DNA of 36,670 nt, taken from assembly GCA_963575745.1 (NCBI GenBank), contig CAUYUJ010016295.1:249368-286037 (forward strand), read 5' to 3'. Of this stretch, positions 1-7,745 are shown in pieces. The DNA is from Prorocentrum cordatum (lineage: Eukaryota; Sar; Dinophyceae; Prorocentrales; Prorocentraceae). Each line of letters starts with the position of its first letter. The first letter of the stretch is position 1. A program made the translations under genes and the position numbers. The notes under the pieces are model-generated. The model searched no databases. It saw only the letters and a list, made by a program, of their open reading frames with translations, and was not told the origin of the DNA.

Positions 1-1
1 C

Positions 2-1585
2 ACAGGACGGACTCCTGCACCTCAACTGAAGAAGCAGAGGAACGAGGATTACGATTTGAACGATTCACCGCTTCAGGAAGGATTATATCGTTCTGCCGTT
101 GCCTCAGGCGACTGGCAACCCTCGATGCCGGCTGTTGTTGAGGAGGAAGAAATGGTTGGACATCAAGCTTCGTTTAATGAACTAATAAGACAGGATGAAA
201 GGGATGAGGAGCTTCGGGAGGTGCCAAAACCGCCAGAATGCACGCGCGCACGTCCTAGATCGAACGCTTCGAGTAGGGGAAGACCCAAGATACCAAGATC
301 AGGAGCTCCGTCTGCTTCAAGGAGTAACAGTACTATATCCATGCTTGATACATGCTGGAACTGGGGCCCCGACTGCACGCCACGGGCGGAGAGCAGATGC
401 CCGGGGAAAGCCCACAAGCCAGATGGAGCCTGTAGGCGTCTAGTGTGTAAGACATGCTCGGATGTGTGTCCCAATTGTAGCAGTCAGTGGTTGTGTGTAG
501 ATTGTCTTCCCATGAGTGAGCATAACTGCACATTTCTTCCCTTGCGAGCCATGCAGGATCAGGCTAGATTTGTTGAAGCTAAGACTCAGCAGGAGTTCCT
601 GACGCGCGAAGCGCAGAGGGCTGAGAAGGCTCGACTTGATCGAGAAGAAATGACCGCAACCATTGAGGATGTTCGGAAGACGTTCGGGGCTGAAAGACTT
701 GCCCTGGCAAAGGCAGCCAGAGAGCGGGAACAGGAGTTGGTGGAACAAGTGTGCCATCAAACCGCGCTCGCTAGGCGGCAGGCGGAGGAAGGAGCCAAGA
801 ACCGTTGCGCCGAGATGATGGCTTCCGAACGACAGGGCGTTATAACGGCGATTAGTCAATCTGTTGATGCCAAGACCATTTCCGCTGCTGTTGCGGCGGC
901 TAGAGTAGAAGGAGAGAAAATTGCTACAGCCAGGGCAGAACAAGAGAAGCAGGAGCTTCAAGGGCAACTCAAAACTGCCAGGCTGGAAGTATTTAATACC
1001 CAAGTCGCAGCTGCGACGAGAGTCGATCTGATAAAGAAACAACGAGAACACCTCAGATTGCATGATAATGCTAGAGCCCTTCAGCAAGTGCAACTAACCG
1101 ACGTCACGCGCCCATCGGCTAAGCCGATTGGGGGAAGTGGGCGAATTTTGCCGGCGGTCCAGCCGTCCGGCGCATTGTCCTCGCGAGAACAATTGGATTT
1201 GATAACCGTGGGAAGCGTGATGCCGCCTGTGCTGAAGGTGAGGGCTGTGCCTCAGCCGCAACCCGCGAAAGGGGCCGATGAAGAACAATGTGCGGTCTGT
1301 TCGAACCCGAAAGTCGGGGACTGCGCCACGTGCGGAAAGTGGGGCTGCAACGACCACTTTGACACGAATGCGAAAAGATGTTCGAAGTGCACTCAAATAG
1401 AGAGTTTGCCAGCTGAACAGGAGAAGTGGGACGAACAGTGGACAGAACACAGTGCCGACAATGACTTTCGGGCCCTACAACAAAAGCTCCTGGGCGAATG
1501 TAGTGCGCAGAGGACTAAGGAGCAAACTGAGGAACAGACTCTAGCACCGGCAGCTTCATTAGGAAGAGACATGATGAAGTTTTAA
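2..1585 (+). CDS. Gag N-terminal region: Cys-rich clusters and long coiled coil (5' partial)
   Basis: The frame is open to the left edge of the window, so this is a partial gene; the TTG at 56 is not a credible start, and the first ATG is at 124. Counting from 56, residues 100-158 hold a dense Cys/His cluster (C100, C107, C115, C126, C131, C134, C138, C141, C147, C150, H156, C158) that looks zinc-binding. Residues about 170-340 are rich in Glu, Lys, Arg, Gln and Ala and fit a long coiled coil. A second cluster at about 412-445 (two CxxC pairs, then Cys, His and a CxxC) resembles a B-box or ribbon-type finger. The TAA at 1583 is followed by an open stretch in the same frame leading straight into the Gag frame at 1697, so this was probably the N-terminus of one Gag polyprotein. 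It carries two of the hairpin repeats (1111, 1150). I recognise no named family; a structural or assembly role is inference. Confidence 0.6.
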   Translation, partial: TGRTPAPQLKKQRNEDYDLNDSPLQEGLYRSAVASGDWQPSMPAVVEEEEMVGHQASFNELIRQDERDEELREVPKPPECTRARPRSNASSRGRPKIPRSGAPSASRSNSTISMLDTCWNWGPDCTPRAESRCPGKAHKPDGACRRLVCKTCSDVCPNCSSQWLCVDCLPMSEHNCTFLPLRAMQDQARFVEAKTQQEFLTREAQRAEKARLDREEMTATIEDVRKTFGAERLALAKAAREREQELVEQVCHQTALARRQAEEGAKNRCAEMMASERQGVITAISQSVDAKTISAAVAAARVEGEKIATARAEQEKQELQGQLKTARLEVFNTQVAAATRVDLIKKQREHLRLHDNARALQQVQLTDVTRPSAKPIGGSGRILPAVQPSGALSSREQLDLITVGSVMPPVLKVRAVPQPQPAKGADEEQCAVCSNPKVGDCATCGKWGCNDHFDTNAKRCSKCTQIESLPAEQEKWDEQWTEHSADNDFRALQQKLLGECSAQRTKEQTEEQTLAPAASLGRDMMKF

Positions 1586-1696
1586 GCTGTCATCGCTAAG
1601 CCCTTCCCACATGGGGAAACAGAACAGGGCAAAATAATAAAGTCGAATTCGTTTGAATTACCTCTACTTTCACAGGATGCGCCCACAAGACCTGCC

Positions 1697-3385
1697 ATGA
1701 AACCTCATTATACTGTCCCGGGCCCTGCAATCGAAGGTCCGGCCAAGCCTGGCACCCCCGAGCATGGTGTGCCAATCAGGTTGAAGCTCACAGGTGAGAT
1801 TGAAGGAAAGAATTATGTTAATTATCATCCGTTCTCTAAGGACGGACCTGTGAGGCCGCCAACGGCTCAGCCGTTAGACAGCGATGAGGATCGCGCGCCA
1901 GCGGCGCAGCCGCCCGGCGGGGCGGGGAAGGATAAGGATGGTGATGACAGTAGTATCGCGTCGAGTACCGACGCTCTATCGGCACTAAATGATGCTTTTC
2001 GCGATCCGCCAGACAAGCCGCCTCCCGGGAGTCCGGGGGGGCCTGGGTCCCCGGGCGGAGGAGGCGGTGGCGGCGGTCCTCCAGGCTCCGGAGGGCCAAA
2101 TGATCCGGGAGGTCTAGATGAGAGTGCCCCTCTGGATCATTGGAGGCAAGTTGGAAACAATCGAAAGGTCAATCTGATGGACATTCCCGATGTTACAAAC
2201 ATACGGGAGTGGCAAATGCATGCAGTTCGCGCTATTGCTGGATCTTCCCCAGAGATTCAGCTAGCACAGCATTGGATTATGGAAGCTATGACCCCAGCTG
2301 TGGATGACCAGCAGCTTAGAAATGCGGGTCGTTCCCAACGTCTTGACCTCATGATCGCCGCAAATTTGATGGATAAATTCAGCAACATGCGAAATAATCA
2401 TAAGTTGCCTAATCATCACATGCACTTCCTTCAACAGATCAGTCGGATGGAGTTTGGCGCCCAGGCTGAAGAGAGACTTTTGACGGGGCGCGAGATGATT
2501 CGAGCCATTTGTCATTGGTGCTCCGTTCGTTCGGAGTTGGGTCAACGCCGCATCTCGCGTGATATCTTCAAGGTAGTCTTTGACCCCAATCATCCTGATG
2601 CTGACTTGTACCATTTCTACAATGAATGGACAGATGTTTACCAGCAGTTGTATGGGGTGCGACCTCCATCTGACGAAATGCGAGCCTCAATTCATGCACG
2701 CTTCATTGAGCAGTGTAGGAAGCCTAAGAAGCTATCCTCTGTTTGTCAAATTTATGACATGTCCAAATATAGATTGGGAACAGGAGTGACATCCTATGAG
2801 TGGCTTATGAGCGAAATTGAATCGTTGATGTTGCGCGATAAGGAAGAATGGAACATCAATGTGCATGAGAGTACTCTGAATCAACGTGCTCGGCAGGCCC
2901 GATTGGGCGGAGGTGGGAGTAATAAGAATGATAATCGTCGAAATGCCAGCGGTAAAGCCGCTGCGGCAGAGGTAACAGCTCGACTAGGTAAACCCACAGA
3001 CGTCATGAAGAGCGGATTGACTAAGGGCGAGACAACGTGCAAATATGTACGTAAGGGCCAGGCCTGCCCGTGCGCAGGCCAGGGTTGCCCTTTTAACCAT
3101 AAGAAGCCCAAGGCTGCCGCGCCGGCTCAGCCGGTTGCGGGAACTAAGTCTAATGCTGCTCCAGCCCAGAACAAGAACCCCAGAGGGAGATCTGAAAATG
3201 CCCGAAGGCCGAGGCCGAAAGGGGCAGAGCCGTTCACAGACCCCTACGGGGGGGCGAGGGAAGGGAGTACAGCAGAGAAATCGGAGTCAATCCAATCGAT
3301 CGCGTGGGAAAGGGAGCAAGCTACCATGTTACGCTTACTCGCGAGACCCCAAGAACTGTCGCGGACCAGAGGATGGATGCTATAA
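1697..3385 (+). CDS. gag: Gag-like capsid/nucleocapsid region with first CCCH zinc knuckle
   Basis: Starts at ATG 1697, although the same frame is open upstream back to the TAA at 1583. Residues 1-150 are a Pro/Gly/Asp-rich linker with hairpin repeats at 1861 and 1897. Residues about 155-400 are a mostly helical, Trp/His/Arg-containing segment in the place of a capsid domain. Residues around 447-468 contain a zinc knuckle of pattern C-x8-C-x6-C-x3-H (codons near 3039-3101). The expected role is packaging of element RNA. The last ~60 codons look out of frame, because the Arg/Ser/Gly-rich tail and the next zinc knuckles continue in the +1 frame from about 3180. That is a frame change, programmed or mutational. 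Recognised by position and composition, not by a strong family match. Confidence 0.6.
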   Translation: MKPHYTVPGPAIEGPAKPGTPEHGVPIRLKLTGEIEGKNYVNYHPFSKDGPVRPPTAQPLDSDEDRAPAAQPPGGAGKDKDGDDSSIASSTDALSALNDAFRDPPDKPPPGSPGGPGSPGGGGGGGGPPGSGGPNDPGGLDESAPLDHWRQVGNNRKVNLMDIPDVTNIREWQMHAVRAIAGSSPEIQLAQHWIMEAMTPAVDDQQLRNAGRSQRLDLMIAANLMDKFSNMRNNHKLPNHHMHFLQQISRMEFGAQAEERLLTGREMIRAICHWCSVRSELGQRRISRDIFKVVFDPNHPDADLYHFYNEWTDVYQQLYGVRPPSDEMRASIHARFIEQCRKPKKLSSVCQIYDMSKYRLGTGVTSYEWLMSEIESLMLRDKEEWNINVHESTLNQRARQARLGGGGSNKNDNRRNASGKAAAAEVTARLGKPTDVMKSGLTKGETTCKYVRKGQACPCAGQGCPFNHKKPKAAAPAQPVAGTKSNAAPAQNKNPRGRSENARRPRPKGAEPFTDPYGGAREGSTAEKSESIQSIAWEREQATMLRLLARPQELSRTRGWML

Positions 3386-3704
3386 AGAGCATAGAGGATT
3401 GACTGATGCCGAGAAGCTTAAACGCGACAAGTACGAACAAGCGAAGCTTGATTCGGGGCAATCCCTGGGGTGCGAGCGAACTGTTAAACGAGCCAATGCC
3501 GCCGCCGCTAATGTCTCGTCGTCGGCGGGCAATGGTGGCTCGCGAGCCTCCGGCAATAACTCCGAGAGACGGCAGAAAGACGGAGACAACAATAAAGGCA
3601 AAGGCAAAGGCACAGACATGATCTGTCGTTCTTTCAAGGACACAAACAAATGTTCGCGTGGCAAGGATTGTTGGTTTGCCCAGACCACACCTGGTCATCC
3701 GTGA
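3045..3704 (+). CDS. gag: Gag C-terminal tail with second and third CCCH-like zinc knuckles
   Basis: This frame is +1 relative to Gag and overlaps it by about 340 bases; it is convincing from about 3180 onward. An Arg/Ser/Gly/Lys-rich stretch typical of nucleic-acid-binding tails leads to CYAYSRDPKNC followed by x6-C-x3-H. Near the end there is a third knuckle, C-x8-C-x5-C-x3, in which the final ligand position is Gln (WFAQ) instead of His. The TGA at 3702 ends the frame, but the same frame continues open beyond it through the hairpin at 3711-3744. CCCH knuckles of this kind bind single-stranded RNA in other proteins; here that is inference. Confidence 0.6.
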   Translation: MYVRARPARAQARVALLTIRSPRLPRRLSRLRELSLMLLQPRTRTPEGDLKMPEGRGRKGQSRSQTPTGGRGKGVQQRNRSQSNRSRGKGSKLPCYAYSRDPKNCRGPEDGCYKEHRGLTDAEKLKRDKYEQAKLDSGQSLGCERTVKRANAAAANVSSSAGNGGSRASGNNSERRQKDGDNNKGKGKGTDMICRSFKDTNKCSRGKDCWFAQTTPGHP

Positions 3705-4211
3705 CATTGGCTCCGCACTGGCGGCTCAGCCGCCAGTGCAGGAGGAGTGACTGACATAATTCTATTAAGGGTACTCTTTCTTGTCTTCCTTGCTCGACGG
3801 ATGCGGCGAAGTCCACGTCGGTTAAGCCGACAGCGGGGGGGCCGGAAGAGATCCACTGACCAAGTAAGCTTGGGTGCCATCGCGTGCCCCGCCCCGTTGA
3901 TTCGGGGCTTCCCCGGGCAACGACAGGCCAGCCCTAAGTTTCTGAAGGCCTCTAGAGATGCCAGCGGAGGAGTCTACGGGAATCCATCCGGTGGAGAGTT
4001 TCACCACGAATGCAGGGAACAAGTCGAGAATCTTGTCCATGTCCTTGCGAATTTCTTGTGTCCTCTTTCTCGGGGCGCTATAAAGAAGTACTGGGGCGTC
4101 CCCGCTAGTAAGAGTTGCATCCGGTCTCAGATGAATGGTCGGAGCACGCTCCGTGCCCGATTTCTGAGGAGCCCGCCATCACTTGGAGGAAGGCGCGTCG
4201 CCGCGGTTTGA
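3705..4211 (+). CDS. Gag-protease linker, unrecognised
   Basis: Open in the same frame as the preceding Gag tail after its TGA. It begins with the large hairpin repeat, which reads as Gly/Ser/Ala. The rest has a His-Glu-Cys motif and mixed charged sequence with no family I recognise. Its position directly before the aspartic protease suggests the polyprotein segment between nucleocapsid and protease. The protease continues in another frame from about 4115-4190, so a frame change lies there. Confidence 0.35.
   Translation, partial: HWLRTGGSAASAGGVTDIILLRVLFLVFLARRMRRSPRRLSRQRGGRKRSTDQVSLGAIACPAPLIRGFPGQRQASPKFLKASRDASGGVYGNPSGGEFHHECREQVENLVHVLANFLCPLSRGAIKKYWGVPASKSCIRSQMNGRSTLRARFLRSPPSLGGRRVAAV
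3711..3744 (+). repeat. Longest hairpin of the GGC-NNA-GCC family
   Basis: An 11-bp perfect stem (3715-3725 with 3729-3739) around loop TCA is extended by CTCC/GGAG after a single unpaired A (3740). It starts seven bases after the TGA that ends the Gag tail frame and lies between nucleocapsid and protease regions, where retroelements often keep recoding signals. That role is inference. Confidence 0.85.
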
Positions 4212-4537
4212 AAGAGTTGCCTTCGAGCGACAAAGACAGGTGGAAGTTCCCAGGAGAGATGCGCCGACAGATGTCTACTCAGTCGAGGGCGTCTGCTGCG
4301 GAGGCCCTGATCAGGGCGTCAGACCTGCAAGATGAAGTCTGGCACCTCTGGTTGAGGGCCGAGGAGGGGGGCGGGGGCCCGCGCGGCACAGCCGCTGCGG
4401 GATGCGCAGACAAGGATGCTGCGTATCTTGGAGCGCTGAGCTTTATTATAGATACAGGGTGTGGGTATAACCTCATAGCGGAGAGATATATTAGAAGTGC
4501 AGGTGCAATGAAAAGCTCCCGCAATCGATCGCTCTGA
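4115..4537 (+). CDS. pol: Retropepsin-like aspartic protease, N-terminal part
   Basis: The motif FIIDTGCGYNLI (Asp-Thr-Gly at 4451-4459) is the catalytic loop of a retropepsin, preceded by a hydrophobic strand as the fold requires. The protease cuts the polyprotein into its mature parts and works as a homodimer, so one DTG per chain is expected. Upstream is an acidic, Gly-rich linker carrying the strong hairpin repeat at 4378-4401. The true frame leaves this ORF between about 4495 and 4515 and continues one base back, where the rest of the protease fold is readable. The final ~10 codons are therefore probably not genuine. Confidence 0.75.
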   Translation: MHPVSDEWSEHAPCPISEEPAITWRKARRRGLKELPSSDKDRWKFPGEMRRQMSTQSRASAAEALIRASDLQDEVWHLWLRAEEGGGGPRGTAAAGCADKDAAYLGALSFIIDTGCGYNLIAERYIRSAGAMKSSRNRSL

Positions 4538-5532
4538 ATACTGCTGGGGGAGAGTCAAAGGCCCTCGGTTCAGTTCGCATCGCATGCCCTAAATTTAAGG
4601 GTGGTAGTTTTAACGCTTTGGCCATGCTGGAGACTCCGTGCGTGATTTCGGTAGGAGAGCAGTGCATGGATCACGGCTTTAGTTTCTTCTGGCCAGCTGG
4701 CCAAAGACCCTACCTCTTGTTGCCCAGTGGTCAAAGAGTGGACCTGATCGTTGAGGGCAAGATACCATACTTGACCCTTTCAGGCAAAGAGGCGCTGGGT
4801 CAGTGGATGTGTGCGGTTGCCGCTGGGGGGGGGGGGGGGGGGGGGGGGGGTGAGCCTCCCGAGCGGTGGTGTTGCGCGACGCCAGGCGCCAAGGCATTCC
4901 TGGGCAATGTGGAATCTGCGGGAGGCCCTCCGCCCCATATTGTCCAGACTCGCGTAACCATAGACCTGCATACACATGAGTTGATTAGTGCCCACAGCTA
5001 CTTTGACGGACGGCCAACTGAGATCGCGCCCGTTTTTCTTTCCTCATTAGACTCTGTGGATACTATCACTTATTTCTACTATTCGCCCCGAAAGGCTAGC
5101 GAAAGCGGTTGGAATCGGACGCCGACCGGCATTGCTGCCTCTAAAAGTCTCCTAACTTTGTCCTGCCACGGTCAAACCGTTGGACAGAACGCAGCCGCGT
5201 ATAAGAGCCCTCGCTGGTACGGGGCCTCAGGATACCTCCCCTATGACATGGATCGATGCTCGGATTCCAGTGCGTGCGACGCGGCCCCCGGGCCCGAGGA
5301 GGGTGAAGTTGGAGACGCTGACGGTGTCGACTTAGTCGACGTCGACGCACCGCCAGAGATGGGCCCAGACGATGCGGAGGCTGAGGTGTCGGAATCCCTT
5401 GCCGAGCGGCGCAAAAAGGCCGCAGCCTCCCTGCCGCGCCTTCTAACTCACACTCCCAAGAACCCATTTTGCTCAGTATGCAATTGGGCCACAGCTATCA
5501 GAAGCAACAGCGCAAGGCGCAAGAAGGGCTGA
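4501..5532 (+). CDS. pol: Protease C-terminal half, spacer and integrase HHCC-type zinc motif
   Basis: This frame picks up the protease just after the DTG loop: a strand leading to SVRIACPKF, then a segment with FFWPAGQRPYLLLPSG, which I recall from dinoflagellate copia-like proteases. A run of 26 G (4825-4850) encodes a poly-Gly stretch and is a likely length-error site. The 3' part has an acidic linker and then THTPKNPFCSVC (5446-5481), the gag-pre-integrase zinc motif that precedes the integrase core. The frame then moves to the next ORF between about 5485 and 5535. Confidence 0.7.
   Translation, partial: RCNEKLPQSIALNTAGGESKALGSVRIACPKFKGGSFNALAMLETPCVISVGEQCMDHGFSFFWPAGQRPYLLLPSGQRVDLIVEGKIPYLTLSGKEALGQWMCAVAAGGGGGGGGGEPPERWCCATPGAKAFLGNVESAGGPPPHIVQTRVTIDLHTHELISAHSYFDGRPTEIAPVFLSSLDSVDTITYFYYSPRKASESGWNRTPTGIAASKSLLTLSCHGQTVGQNAAAYKSPRWYGASGYLPYDMDRCSDSSACDAAPGPEEGEVGDADGVDLVDVDAPPEMGPDDAEAEVSESLAERRKKAAASLPRLLTHTPKNPFCSVCNWATAIRSNSARRKKG
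4825..4850 (+). repeat. G26 homopolymer inside the protease-integrase spacer
   Basis: Twenty-six consecutive G encode poly-Gly. Such runs are prone to slippage in vivo and to length errors in sequencing. They are also candidates for intermolecular G-quadruplex formation. Confidence 0.95.
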
Positions 5533-6755
5533 AGGTTCCCCGCCCATGCGCTAACCCCACTTCGTCTGGACACCTGACGACGATGGACCATTGGTTTGCG
5601 ATGGATGAACTCTCGCGGGGGCTCCACGATGAGACCGCGTGCGTGACTTTTCGCGACCGAGCCACGGATTTCCTTGCCGCTCTGGGTGTGCACGACAAGT
5701 CTGCGGTTCACGTTTGTTTTTTTGTAAACCTTAAGGCCCCAGAGGAGAAGTTATAATTCTGCTATACAGATGGTGCACGAGAGCTTGCAAGGGCATGTTA
5801 CGAGCTCAAGATTGCACATGATCCTACCATCCCAGGAAATAGGAAACAAAACGCCGTTGCTGAACGTGCAAATGGCGTGGTACAGATGGGGGCTAGAGCC
5901 TTGCTCATGCAGGCCGGTCTTCCACCACCATATTGTACTTACGCCGTCCGATACTTCTGTCTCTGCTACAATACTAGGACACCTGAGGAGGGACAGTCAA
6001 GTTGGGAGCGACGTTTCGGATGTAGATTTGATGCACCGCTCCTTCCCTTCGGGTCCCTTGTGCGCTATGTGCCTCCGCCTGAGTCCAGATTTCGGACCGC
6101 CAAGACTGGCGCAGCGATGATCCCGGGGATATACTTGGGGTATGTGCGCAAAGCGGGGGGATTGGTTGGACCAGATAGTTATGTTGTGCCGTTGAGACAG
6201 CTGGATGGACCTAACATGGAATCAGGGCGTACACCAGAGGGTAAGCGACCCACCATTGAGAAGTCTGACCAGGTATATAGCAGCATGTTGGATGCCACGG
6301 CTGAAGATCAATCTCCCCAGTTTCCTTTGAGAAAGGCGTGCGAGAAGGCAGTGGCCGAAGTACGTTCCGTTGCGATCCCTCCAGCCGGAGAAACTGCGGC
6401 CGTCCCAGACGGACCGCAGCCAGCAACAGGGATACGATCGGACAACTTGTTTGATGCAAATGATCCTGCTGTTGTCATGCCACCGCCTTCCCAAGGAGGC
6501 GAGGGCGCCCCGCGCTTCGACTCGGAGGCCGAATTAGAAGATGAAGGCCCTGGCGGGTTGTGTGTGGACGACGAGCCTATGGTAGTTGACGGCAGGGATC
6601 CACAGCGAGATTCCCATCCAGCAGATAAGAACCAGAAATTGGGACTCGCACAAATCGAGTACCGTTTGGATAGACATCAAACTTCTCAGCGGCTAAGCCG
6701 CGTGAGAAGGTCCCCGGGAAGGGGCGACTTCTTGCTCGTGCAGCTCAAGACTTAG
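5469..6755 (+). CDS. pol: Integrase catalytic core (D,D,E) with an in-frame stop
   Basis: Retroviral-type integrase core (rve family), which inserts element cDNA into the genome. First Asp is in TTMDHW (5586), second in YTDGARE (5769), catalytic Glu in AVAERANG (5862). After the core come a PGIYLGY-type segment and an acidic linker. A TAA at 5754 sits between the two Asp residues with no change of frame on either side, so this copy cannot make integrase without readthrough or a sequence correction. The downstream linker ends in the hairpin repeat at 6683-6708, near which the frame moves again. The reading from 5877 onward is clean to 6755. Confidence 0.8.
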
Positions 6756-7523
6756 ATGCGATGGAATACTTCGAAGATGGGCGTATTGTTGCCAGTCTGA
6801 CAAAAGAAGAATTAACGCAGAAGCTTCCATTGACGGGTCGAAGAAAGACATGTAGCATTCGAGTTGTTCTTTATTCTGATCCAGACTACGTGCCTATAAC
6901 TCGTGTATGGGTCACTGACCCAGACCCGAAATGCGGTGCCCAGTTGTTGAAAAAGCTACCTGAATCCACCAATCCTGGGATCCATCCTGGACGATGGTTC
7001 AACATGAACCAAGCCCAACGCCGACAGGCTGTGGAACAATACAAGGCAGAGAGGAGGGGATTTTTCGGTATAGAGGATTCTGGTCCTTGTCTTGGTCTTC
7101 TGCGTGATATTGGCTTAAATGTGGATGATCCACCAACTCCGCCCGAACCCGCAGTGGCTCAGCCACTTGCGGCGCATCCTGAGGCAAGGCTAGCCGCGCC
7201 ATGGGTGGCTGAGAGACTTCGTCGTTTGATGGCACAGGGCGGCCAAGCCGCCGCTGTAGCTACCGAGTCCTCCGAGGAGGGTGATTCCGACGAATTTCTT
7301 TCGGACGACGAGGACGTTTGGTGGAAGCAGACGTGGTGCGGTGGCACTATGGCACGCGACGGGGTTCCCTCCGGCTGAGCCGGCAGGGGCCCGTTATCCG
7401 ATGATGAATCTGAAGACGCGCAAGAGGTGGGCCTGACTTTGAGTCCGGCGGCCGCCGCGTCGCGGCGAAGCGTGCCTCGAATGCCTTTGCAGAATAGCTC
7501 GGCTTCAGCACTCAGTCATCGTT
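6700..7523 (+). CDS. Integrase-RT linker region, unrecognised, stopped by a hairpin-borne TGA
   Basis: A conserved-looking segment (about 6720-7110; RLLARAAQDLDAMEY, later GRWFNMNQAQRR) lies between integrase and reverse transcriptase; I cannot name it. It is followed by an acidic linker with hairpin repeats at 7149, 7238 and 7367. The third hairpin carries TGA in its loop (7376-7378), which ends the frame. The same frame then stays open with similar acidic sequence (SDDESEDAQE) to TGA at about 7521, so the stop looks like a mutation of a readable loop such as TCA. Confidence 0.45.
7367..7388 (+). repeat. Hairpin repeat whose loop is an in-frame TGA stop
   Basis: CCCT plus CCGGC (7367-7375), loop TGA (7376-7378), GCCGG, an unpaired C (7384) and AGGG complete a 9-bp stem. 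In this frame the loop is a stop codon. All other family members that fall in a readable frame keep a sense loop. Confidence 0.85.
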
Positions 7524-7745
7524 GAGAAGAGAGATTTGATTTGCAGTATTTCTACAACCATTTTTACTGGTCTTATCTCAGTTGTAGACGAACCCTTCCA
7601 ACTTCCTAACGACTGGCAACATGCCAAGATTGATGCCGCTGTCGCGCGTTCTGTTTCGAAAGACGAGGCCAAAGCGAATGGGGGCGCTCAAGCTGCCTTG
7701 AGAAAAGAATGGGATAAAAGAGGATGGCGTCAGAGAGTGCTCTGA
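7524..7745 (+). CDS. pol: Reverse transcriptase N-terminal lead-in
   Basis: Frame 3 segment whose end, AQAALRKEWDKRGW, matches the lysine-rich KEW motif that precedes the fingers of copia-type reverse transcriptases in dinoflagellate elements as I remember them. It stops at TGA 7743; the next frame picks up at 7741 as SDVIAELNGQ. A one-base frame change therefore lies at about 7700-7741. Confidence 0.5.
   Translation, partial: EKRDLICSISTTIFTGLISVVDEPFQLPNDWQHAKIDAAVARSVSKDEAKANGGAQAALRKEWDKRGWRQRVL

Noticed and set aside
4688-4705. Self-complementary TGGCCAGCTGGCCA as a member of the hairpin family
   Set aside because: It has no loop and no GGC-NNA-GCC core, and lies in conserved protease coding sequence.
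5485-5560. Introns as the cause of the frame changes
   Set aside because: Domain motifs continue within a few codons on either side of the shifts, leaving no room for introns.
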